Source of the DNA: a bacterium D16-56
GTDB lineage: Bacteria > Bacillota > Clostridia > Lachnospirales > Lachnospiraceae
Reading direction: 5' to 3'
Assembly (NCBI GenBank): GCA_003611875.1
Contig: RAYY01000001.1
Coordinates: 248,001 to 312,000 of the forward strand
DNA: 64,000 bases
The notes under the pieces are model-generated. The model was given only the letters and a program-made list of their open reading frames with translations, made no database searches and had not been told where the DNA came from. Below, piece by piece: positions 35,936 to 42,492 of the stretch. Each line of letters begins with the position of its first letter. The stretch's first letter is position 1. A program made the translations under genes and the position numbers.

Positions 35936-36664
35936 TCACTCGCTCCAATTAAACTTTTCTCCGCACAAGGGAATAAAGATCATCCTGGAGGTTCCTATTG
36001 TCACAATGTCATAAGGATGAAGCTCGGTAGGCACCATCACCATTTTTCCGTTTACCCGGACAATGTTTCTTCCGTCAGAGGGACCGAAAAAGAATATTTT
36101 CTCTGTATCGTCATATGCAATCAGGGCATGCTTTTCCCGGCTGATCTGCTTATCGCCCCGAATGCAGATATCCATATGCTCCGCACGGCCAATATGATTG
36201 TAACCGCTTCGAATCCGGTAATCACTTCCCCTGTCAGGGCCTTCTATGCACACCAGCCATCCTACCACCGGCGTAAAGCCTGCTACCATGCCGGGATTAT
36301 GAGGCATGGTCTGGTCATTATAATTATCCACCCCCGGAACCGATGAATCCACAAAACGCATCGTCTCACCGCCACCGCCAAATCCTTGGGTAGGCGCCTT
36401 GGTTCCGGTCATTCCCCCTGTGTCCATGGAACCGCCGCCGATGGGCTGTGTTTCCCCAATATGGTCAAACCCATTGCCGAACATTCCGCCGCCGATGGGT
36501 TCGGTAGCCCCTGCCTGCTGTTCAAAGCCTCCTCCAAAGCTGCCTCCCACCGGTTCCGTAGCGCCGTAGCCCCCTGCATTCTGGCCCTCTGCTGCACACA
36601 TGGGACAGGTATGGTTGGTATCCCCGTCATAAAAATGTCCCTTGGCGCATATTTTCATATTCAT
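35936..36664 (-). CDS. FHA-domain protein with zinc ribbon and three TxP[IV] repeats
   Basis: The 242-residue protein starts MNMKICAKGHFY and has a Cys/His cluster (C6, H10, C20, C23). A Gly-rich region with three 18-residue repeats follows; each carries a threonine in ATEPVGG (T36), ATEPIGG (T54) or ETQPIGG (T72). A C-terminal FHA domain (about 150-242) has YNHIGRAEHMDICIRG, ISREKHALI and RNIVRVNGKM. FHA domains typically read pThr with a preference at +3; all three threonines have V or I at +3. This makes the protein a likely multi-phosphorylated adaptor. ATG 36664 has GGAGG 7 nt upstream; the ATG at 36670 is too close. Confidence 0.85.
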   Translation of the reverse strand: MNMKICAKGHFYDGDTNHTCPMCAAEGQNAGGYGATEPVGGSFGGGFEQQAGATEPIGGGMFGNGFDHIGETQPIGGGSMDTGGMTGTKAPTQGFGGGGETMRFVDSSVPGVDNYNDQTMPHNPGMVAGFTPVVGWLVCIEGPDRGSDYRIRSGYNHIGRAEHMDICIRGDKQISREKHALIAYDDTEKIFFFGPSDGRNIVRVNGKMVMVPTELHPYDIVTIGTSRMIFIPLCGEKFNWSE

Positions 36665-36704
36665 CGTCATTCCTCCTTGTATGAGTAAATTTTATTTCAT
36701 CACT

Positions 36705-38036
36705 CTATAAATACCGGATCACAAAAGTATTTTTCTCTGACCCAAGACAAAACATATCGCCGTTCTTCACCGGAACCGGTCGATGATCCTGAAGCTTTCC
36801 GTAATTCGTCAAATAGGTTCCATAAGAAGATCCGCAATCCATAATCATAAGAACCCCTTTTTCATTCCAGTAAAGCTTGCAGTGATTTCTGCTGATCCCC
36901 TTTGTATCCTCCGGAAAACGGATTCCGCAGAAAGCTTCCCGCCCAATACTGACGCCCTGACTTCCAATCGGGTAGGTTCTTCCCTGCATAATCCCTGAAG
37001 TACCGGTCAGGCTTGCCCTGGCCTGATCCGGCGCAGCCGGGATCGGGCCTGATGGAACGGGGCCTGGCGGGATCGGAACAGGCCGAACGGGATCCGGAGG
37101 GATTGGAGCAGACCGAACGGAATCCGGCAGTATCGGATCCGTGGGTGCTGATTTTGACGAAGAACCTGTCTTATTTTTGACTATAACCACACCCACAAGA
37201 GCAGCGCCCACAGCTCCTAACAAATAGAGCCATTTTTTATCAGCCTCCAAACCATCATCCCCAGGTATATCGGTCTTGCTTTCTCCTGTTGTCTCCGGCT
37301 CGATCATCGTTTCTATTTCGGTCCCTGTTTCGTTTCCCCTTTCCCTCCTTCTTTCACGTCCTGATGCCCCCGAAGTTTCCTCCGCTTCTTTGGTCTCCCC
37401 GGAACTGCCCTGTCCGTAAAAAGCATTTACATCTGTATGGAAAGAGATCAGCTCCCCCGAATCGATTATCAATCCCACTAATCCATTCTGATCATCCATC
37501 ACAAACAAAGGAAAACAAAAAATTTCTTGAACGTTTTCCCCTTCTGATGCAAACTCCCAGCCTAGTAAAGTAAGCTGCTCCGACTTCCCGGCCTGCGCTC
37601 CCGTGATCCTAAGCTTACGGCTTGCCATCGTTACCTCTGTGTCTAAATACAGCAGGTCTGCAGTCTGCCCCTGAAATGCACCGGCCAGTCCCAGGATCTT
37701 TGTTTCCGGCGGAACCTGATCCCGAAAAGCAAACATGCCCAGCCCATATTCCGAAAATCCCCTTCCCGTAAAATCAACCTCATAGCTGTGTCCGTCATCA
37801 TTCCAAATGTGGTACGTCTCTGCACTGCTGTCCACCACATCCATGGTAGTTATTGCATAATAACTGCCATTATTTTCAATTACCACCGCTACCCCGAAAG
37901 TAACCATTTCCGAAGCATTCTCCCCCACGATATAAAACACATAATCTTCCTGTGCTGCCAGAGAACAAATCCCTATAACCATCATAAAAAATCCTGTCAG
38001 CAGCCATCTTGCAAATCTTTTTCCCCTTTTCTTCAT
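36705..38036 (-). CDS. Membrane protein with degenerate trypsin-like domain and FHA domain
   Basis: The 443-residue protein begins MKKRGKRFARWLLTGF with a signal peptide. The outer domain parallels the trypsin-FHA protein of this operon: TFGVAVVIENNGSYYAITTM matches its GTGFGVGAP..FVTNW stretch. The catalytic His position reads MDVVDSS instead of WHVVTSS, and the GNSGGP serine loop is replaced by LFVMDDQNGLVGLII, so it is probably an inactive, ligand-binding homologue. A membrane helix (YLLGAVGAALVGVVIV) follows, then a Pro-rich linker with repeated P[IV]PP units and an FHA domain (VSIGREAFCGIRFP, DCGSSYGTYLTNYG). AAAGGAG precedes ATG 38036. It is the first gene of the operon. Confidence 0.82.
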   Translation of the reverse strand: MKKRGKRFARWLLTGFFMMVIGICSLAAQEDYVFYIVGENASEMVTFGVAVVIENNGSYYAITTMDVVDSSAETYHIWNDDGHSYEVDFTGRGFSEYGLGMFAFRDQVPPETKILGLAGAFQGQTADLLYLDTEVTMASRKLRITGAQAGKSEQLTLLGWEFASEGENVQEIFCFPLFVMDDQNGLVGLIIDSGELISFHTDVNAFYGQGSSGETKEAEETSGASGRERRRERGNETGTEIETMIEPETTGESKTDIPGDDGLEADKKWLYLLGAVGAALVGVVIVKNKTGSSSKSAPTDPILPDSVRSAPIPPDPVRPVPIPPGPVPSGPIPAAPDQARASLTGTSGIMQGRTYPIGSQGVSIGREAFCGIRFPEDTKGISRNHCKLYWNEKGVLMIMDCGSSYGTYLTNYGKLQDHRPVPVKNGDMFCLGSEKNTFVIRYL

Positions 38037-38157
38037 CCCCAGTCTCCTTTTCTCATACCTTATGACACAAACACCCGTTCCCCAAAAGCCTGTGCTCTTC
38101 GAAACACATGAAAAGTATTTTATTTGTCTCGAAGCATTTACCCATATCTGTTTGTTA

Positions 38158-38188
38158 ATTATACCCCCCCCCAAACAAACTTTGTCAA
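38158..38188 (-). promoter_or_regulatory. Promoter of the phosphosignalling operon with a G9 tract in its spacer
   Basis: On the minus strand a perfect TTGACA (38183-38188) and a perfect TATAAT (38158-38163) are separated by 19 bp, and nine of these are an uninterrupted G run (plus-strand C at 38164-38172) touching the -10 box. The usual optimum is 17 bp. Loss or gain of G by slipped-strand mispairing would change the spacing and so promoter strength. Transcription would start about 115 nt before ATG 38036. This is the only strong promoter I see for the ten genes down to 22340. Confidence 0.85.
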
Positions 38189-38221
38189 CTCTTGTCAGCA
38201 AGGCTTTTTATGTGTTGGCAC

Positions 38222-38267
38222 AAAAAAATCCCCCGGCCAGACACACTTTCATGTCTGGCCGGAGGAT
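38222..38267 (-). terminator. Intrinsic terminator (distal of a tandem pair)
   Basis: On the minus strand CCGGCCAGACA and TGTCTGGCCGG form an 11-bp stem flanked by further pairs and followed by seven T residues. It lies about 40 bp before the phosphosignalling promoter and protects it from read-through. The 624-bp gap 38037-38660 also holds a second terminator, a plus-strand promoter and possibly a decayed repeat copy (38055-38120). Confidence 0.88.
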
Positions 38268-38291
38268 TCCTGATTCTATCATCCGGTAATA

Positions 38292-38326
38292 TAAAAAACT
38301 GACCGGTTGGGGAACCGGCCAGTTTT
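38292..38326 (-). terminator. Intrinsic terminator (proximal of a tandem pair)
   Basis: AACTGACCGGTT and AACCGGCCAGTT pair around GGGG (one mismatch), followed on the minus strand by six T residues. It has the same orientation as the stronger hairpin 25 bp further on. The only minus-strand genes upstream are those of the cobalamin transport operon, more than 600 bp away, so either read-through from that operon or an unannotated short RNA is terminated here. Confidence 0.8.
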
Positions 38327-38420
38327 AAGGAGAAGGTATTTCGTTTTATGGGATGTAGCAAAAACTATATAATGTATTGGGGGTACGTTCATTATAATAC
38401 CATAGAACCTCCCAAAAGTG

Positions 38421-38449
38421 TTCACAAACTTCACAATATTTTATATTAT
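38421..38449 (+). promoter_or_regulatory. Probable promoter of the 105-residue protein gene
   Basis: TTCACA (38421-38426) and TATTAT (38444-38449) are spaced 17 bp apart, each one base from consensus. Transcription would start near 38456, giving a leader of about 205 nt that is AT-rich and contains the near-repeats TCACAATATTTT and TTACAATATTTT. Confidence 0.55.
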
Positions 38450-38660
38450 TTTTTGTGCAAATCTTACAATATTTTTTCGTCAACTTGCACTATTTCCCCG
38501 TTTTTCTCTTGATTCCCTGCATTCTGCCCACTATTTTCCCCTGAAAGGAACAATCTCCAGGTATAAATATCTTCATAAAATAAAAACCTATCAGCAAAGA
38601 CCTCAATCAAAACATACTGCCAAATCCAAAGAAAAATGAAAAAAGAAAGGAAATTATCAT

Positions 38661-38978
38661 ATGAAAGACGTAACTGGCGATCTCTTTGCCTTGAATGATA
38701 TTCGAAAAACTCCAAGTGTCAGCCAGATCACCCGCCTGAGCATGATCGAGAACCGTCTCCGGATGCTCCGGGAAAAGCTGGACCATGAAAGACCCATTCT
38801 CACCCTTGTGGTTACAGACGACTTAAAGCTGGTGCAGCGGGAAATGGGAACCATCCAAGTTACCCAGGAGCTGATCGGCTACTACAATGAAACTCATGTG
38901 ATCAACCTGTCCGTCCGCCCTGACAAAAATGCTGTCCTGATCCGTCTGAAAAAACGGCTCAGTGAAAAACGCAGTTAG
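38661..38978 (+). CDS. Unknown 105-residue cytoplasmic protein
   Basis: I do not recognise this protein. It has no signal peptide or membrane helix and is rich in Arg, Lys, Leu and Glu. A helical stretch (ITRLSMIENRLRMLREKLDH, about 23-42) leads to the strand-like LTLVVTDDLKLV and an ending VLIRLKKRLSEKRS. AGAAAGGAAA precedes ATG 38661. It stands alone on the plus strand between two minus-strand operons, and its last 20 bp overlap the 3' end of the ABC ATPase gene tail to tail. Codon use looks like its neighbours, and together with the ribosome site and promoter this supports a real gene. Confidence 0.65.
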   Translation: MKDVTGDLFALNDIRKTPSVSQITRLSMIENRLRMLREKLDHERPILTLVVTDDLKLVQREMGTIQVTQELIGYYNETHVINLSVRPDKNAVLIRLKKRLSEKRS

Positions 38979-40062
38979 CCCTTGCATACTCAATCAGCTC
39001 CAAAAGCTCCGGATAAAAATCACCTCCCGTTTCTGCCTTCAGCGTACAGATCACCTCCCTGCATCCCTTCATCAGCTCCTTTGCCCGCCTTATGGCTTCT
39101 GTCCTGACGCGGCAGAACGCCCTTTCTCCCACTACCTCTGCTGCCAGCAGCCTGGCTGCCGGATAATCCAGATCATTCTCCCACAGGATTCCGGTTGTAA
39201 AAGGAATCCCTTGTCTCTGAAGCCTTCTATATACCGGCGTTCCTGTACCATTTCCCCCAATCACAAATACCTGAGGCGCTCCTTCCTGCTTGGGAAGCTC
39301 TGCCGTTCCGGTCCGTTCATCGTAATCTCCCGCCACAATTCCATATAGCTCCCGAATATACCCTGGCGTAAAAATCTCCTCCGGCGTCCCTGTCCGATCG
39401 ATCCGGTCTCCTCGAATACAGGCAATCCGGTCTGAAATCCTCTCTGCCAGATCCAGCTCATGCAGGGATAAAACCACTGATAATCCTTTTTCCCTGGAAA
39501 GCCTTTGAAGCACAGACAGAAACTCCAGCTTGTGCCGGATATCCAAAAATGAGGTGGGCTCGTCCAGCACAATCAGCTCTGGCTCCTGGCTTAACGCCCT
39601 GGCCAGCATGACCCGCTGCCTCTGCCCGTCGCTGATTTTCTCAAAAGCTTCCTCGGCAATTTCGGACACCTTCACCAGCTCCATAGACTCCCTTACCACC
39701 CTATGGTCCCGATCCGACAGGATACCGAACCTGCCCGTATAAGGATATCGTCCGGTTTCCACTACCTGCCGGCAGCTCATCATCTCCGGACGAATCCGCT
39801 CCGTAAACACCACGGAAATCCTTCTGGCCAGTTCCCCTGCAGATATTCTGCCCAGCTCTTTCCCGTCCAGGAAAACAGCGCCCTTCAGCGGCTCAAGCTG
39901 GCGGATGATGCTTTGCAGAATTGTGGTTTTCCCTGCCCCGTTTGGCCCGATCAAAGTAAGGATCTGCCCCTTTTTCAGCCCAATCTCGATGTTTTCCACC
40001 AAAGGTACGCCATGATACCCTACTGACAATGTCTTCGTATAAAAGTAAAATTCCTCACCCAC
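38959..40062 (-). CDS. ABC transporter ATP-binding protein (FecE/BtuD type) with extra C-terminal domain
   Basis: The protein has 367 residues. The ATPase domain (about 1-245) has Walker A GPNGAGKTTI, Q-loop, signature ISDGQRQR (unusual in place of LSGGQ), Walker B ELIVLDEPTSFLD and the H-loop LSLHELDLA. Family members of about 255 residues end near there. Here about 110 further residues begin with VFVIGGNGTGTPVYRRL and end in LLELIEYARANCVFH; this extra part resembles a nucleotide- or ligand-binding alpha/beta domain, and I cannot name it. With the permease and binding protein upstream it forms a BtuCDF-like importer. The B12 riboswitch at the operon head points to a corrinoid or cobalt-chelate substrate. 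Confidence 0.87.
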   Translation of the reverse strand: MGEEFYFYTKTLSVGYHGVPLVENIEIGLKKGQILTLIGPNGAGKTTILQSIIRQLEPLKGAVFLDGKELGRISAGELARRISVVFTERIRPEMMSCRQVVETGRYPYTGRFGILSDRDHRVVRESMELVKVSEIAEEAFEKISDGQRQRVMLARALSQEPELIVLDEPTSFLDIRHKLEFLSVLQRLSREKGLSVVLSLHELDLAERISDRIACIRGDRIDRTGTPEEIFTPGYIRELYGIVAGDYDERTGTAELPKQEGAPQVFVIGGNGTGTPVYRRLQRQGIPFTTGILWENDLDYPAARLLAAEVVGERAFCRVRTEAIRRAKELMKGCREVICTLKAETGGDFYPELLELIEYARANCVFH

Positions 40063-40128
40063 CAGTCTTCTCCTCTGTTCCTTCTGTTTTCCGCTATGAA
40101 ACGGTTCCTAAATAACGCTTTCCATCTT

Positions 40129-41139
40129 TCAAAACTTCCCCTTCCTCTGTACCAGTATATAAATCACTGCCGGGGCGCCGAACATTGCCGTCACCGTGCT
40201 GATACTCAGCTCTGCCGGAGCCAGCAGGGTTCTGGCCAGAAGATCACAGAGCAGGCAGAACACTGCACCTCCCAGAAAGCAAGCCGGAATCATCAGAATC
40301 GGCCTGGCTGTCCCCAAAAGACGCCTTACCAGATGAGGCGCCGCAATCCCCACAAAGGACACTGGACCTGCAAAGGCTGTGACACAGGCAGACAAAAGGC
40401 TTGACAGCACCACCAGCCAGAACCGGAATTTTCTGATATTCAGCCCCAGATTCTGCGCATAAAGCTCTCCCAGCTCATAGGCGCTGATAGGCTTACTCAT
40501 GAGAAAAACACCAAGAAAGGCCGGAAAAACCACAAGAAAGATCACTGCCACATGCTCCCATCCAAGCCCTGAAAAGCTTCCCATTGACCAGTTGTGAAGG
40601 TTGACAATCTGCTCATCCTCTGCAAACGTCACCAGAAAATCCGTAACCGCAGAACAGATATAACCGATCATAATACCGCTCACAATAAGCATGGACATTT
40701 TATCAACCACCTTGGACATCAGGATCACAAATCCCATGGAAAGCATTGCCCCCAGAAACGCAGCCCCGATCATCCCGGCAAACCCCGGCTGAAGGGCTTT
40801 TTTTAAAGACAGTACCAGCACCAGGGCCACTGCCAGCTTTGCCCCCGATGAAATCCCCAGGATAAAAGGGCCTGCAATAGGATTATGAAAAAAAGCCTGA
40901 AGAAGGTAGCCGGACAAGGCAAGACTCCCGCCCAGCATTGCCGCTGCCAATGCCCGCGGAAAACGGATCTCCATCACAATATCTTTGTACACCCCATCTC
41001 CGCCGTCCTTCAGCAGCAGGGAAACGATCTCCTCCAAAGGGACCCTGACACTGCCTACATATAAGCTGACTGCCACAAGAACGGCTGTCAACAGAAAAAG
41101 AATCAGAAACATCCCGTACCTGTATGTTTTATTTTCCAT
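40129..41139 (-). CDS. ABC transporter permease, FecCD/BtuC family
   Basis: This 336-residue membrane protein has about nine to ten helices. FecCD-family features are visible: FPRALAAAMLGGSLALSGYL, NPIAGPFILGISSGAKLAV, FLVTFAEDEQIVNLHNWSMG and FVGIAAPHLVRRLLG, the cytoplasmic loop that contacts the ATPase. Its first 37 bp overlap the 3' end of the binding-protein gene in another frame. The ribosome site GGGAG lies 8 nt before ATG 41139, inside a copy of the dispersed repeat. Confidence 0.93.
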   Translation of the reverse strand: MENKTYRYGMFLILFLLTAVLVAVSLYVGSVRVPLEEIVSLLLKDGGDGVYKDIVMEIRFPRALAAAMLGGSLALSGYLLQAFFHNPIAGPFILGISSGAKLAVALVLVLSLKKALQPGFAGMIGAAFLGAMLSMGFVILMSKVVDKMSMLIVSGIMIGYICSAVTDFLVTFAEDEQIVNLHNWSMGSFSGLGWEHVAVIFLVVFPAFLGVFLMSKPISAYELGELYAQNLGLNIRKFRFWLVVLSSLLSACVTAFAGPVSFVGIAAPHLVRRLLGTARPILMIPACFLGGAVFCLLCDLLARTLLAPAELSISTVTAMFGAPAVIYILVQRKGKF

Positions 41140-42488
41140 ATGCTATGCTCCCAGTGTCCTGCTTCGAAGAAGCATGTGTTAAAAGGCGCTCTTTGGGTAT
41201 ACTCTGCGGAACATGGTTCCCCTGCTCCAAAGAAGCATCTGTCAAGAGGTACTCTATGGACATCATCTGCCGCCTGCTGTCCATGAGAATCCAGCCGATA
41301 AAAATAGGTCAGATTCTCCTCCCTTCCCTCCAGCATCTCATGAAGGTCAAAGATAATGGTTCCCAAAGCCATAGACGACTGGTACAAATCCTTTGTGGTA
41401 CAAAACACCCTTCCTTCCTCCACTGCCTTAAAATTTTTCAGAATCCCTTCCTTTTCCAGCAAATCTTCCAGCCCCTGCAGCTCCCCATCAACCGTACTGT
41501 TATAAATCAGATAATCGGCCTCCTTTGCCTGAGCATAAAATTCCTCCATCTGAATCGTCATGGCAGATGCTCTGCTCCCATCATCTTCCCCTGGAAACAC
41601 ATAAGAGCCCCCAGCCAGCTCAATCATCCGCGGCAGATAATCAGAAGGCTTTCGTATATTCACCTCACCGTTTGACGTAATATAAAAAAATGCTACCTGG
41701 GCCTTTTTCCCCTGTCCGTTTTCCTTTACCTGGGCCTTTACCCCCTCAAAAGCTTCCGCCTGGGCAAAAAATGCCGCCTCTGCCTCCTTTTCCCTTCCTG
41801 CCAGCAGCCCGTAAAGCCGGATCCATTCGGTTCTCCCCAAAGGCTCTCTCTCATAGCTGGAGTGATCCACCAGCACCGGAATCCCCAGCCGTTCCAGCTG
41901 CTCCTTCACCTGAGGAGCATGATAAATCATTGTGTTTTCAATGGCCAGCCCGCATCCCTCCGCCAGGATCCGCTCATAATCCGGCGCTGCATATTTTCCG
42001 GCATATAAAAGCTTTCCTGTTTCCATGGCCTTCTTCGCCTCCGGAATATACCATCCGTCTTCCCTCAGGCTGCTGAACCGAAGCCGATCCATGCCGTCCA
42101 TGGAAACAAACATATCCATCACTGCGGATGCTGACAGATAAATATTTTCCACCGGCTGCTTTAGCACCGCCACATCCTTTCCTGGATTGTCCGGAACCGT
42201 CCCGCCCTCTGGCACCAACAGAAAATGCTCCGAATCTGCTATGGTAATCCAGGCATAGCCTCCCTCATAATAATCAATGGAAAATTCCTCTGCATACTTT
42301 CGATCCATACTGCGTAACCAAGCCAGCTCCTGACCCTCCACCAAAATAGACTGGACTTCGGACGGCTCCTGAGCCGTGCTGCAGCCTGCGGGCATCATAA
42401 GCAGTGCTCCTGCCAGAAGGCAGGCTCCTGCCCTTTTCTTTGCTGTCAGCAGCACGCCAATCCAGCCTTTAGTTCTTTTCTTCCTCAT
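41103..42488 (-). CDS. ABC transporter substrate-binding lipoprotein with repeat-derived C-terminus
   Basis: The 461-residue product starts MRKKRTKGWIGVLLTAKK and has a lipobox (LLMMPAGC). A class III periplasmic-binding fold follows, with AIENTMIYHAPQVKEQLERL and YLPRMIELAGGSYVFPGED, as in BtuF and siderophore-binding proteins. The domain seems to end at NLTYFYRLDSH. The last ~45 residues contain two similar units, VPLDRCFFGAGEPCSAEYTQ and RAPFNTCFFEAG, which are the translation of two copies of the dispersed repeat at 41140-41265. The reading frame therefore runs on into the permease gene. The start is 4 bp after the cbiK stop. Confidence 0.86.
   Translation of the reverse strand: MRKKRTKGWIGVLLTAKKRAGACLLAGALLMMPAGCSTAQEPSEVQSILVEGQELAWLRSMDRKYAEEFSIDYYEGGYAWITIADSEHFLLVPEGGTVPDNPGKDVAVLKQPVENIYLSASAVMDMFVSMDGMDRLRFSSLREDGWYIPEAKKAMETGKLLYAGKYAAPDYERILAEGCGLAIENTMIYHAPQVKEQLERLGIPVLVDHSSYEREPLGRTEWIRLYGLLAGREKEAEAAFFAQAEAFEGVKAQVKENGQGKKAQVAFFYITSNGEVNIRKPSDYLPRMIELAGGSYVFPGEDDGSRASAMTIQMEEFYAQAKEADYLIYNSTVDGELQGLEDLLEKEGILKNFKAVEEGRVFCTTKDLYQSSMALGTIIFDLHEMLEGREENLTYFYRLDSHGQQAADDVHRVPLDRCFFGAGEPCSAEYTQRAPFNTCFFEAGHWEHSIWKIKHTGTGCF
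41140..41265 (+). repeat. Dispersed repeat, two tandem units (copy A), inside a coding 3' end
   Basis: Unit 1 has mini-hairpins ATGCT-CCC-AGTGT (41145-41157) and GCTTC-GAA-GAAGC (41161-41173). Unit 2 has GGAAC-ATG-GTTCC (41208-41220) and GCTCC-AAA-GAAGC (41224-41236). The gap between the two hairpins is 3 nt in both. A GGTATAC box lies between the units near 41196. The copy is in the orientation opposite to the operon and supplies the end of the binding-protein gene and the ribosome site of the permease gene. Confidence 0.75.
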
Positions 42489-42492
42489 TCTC

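Noticed and set aside
38464-38715. Possible 83-residue minus-strand gene before the tandem terminators
   Set aside because: No convincing ribosome site or recognisable sequence, and it overlaps the start of the better supported plus-strand gene at 38661.
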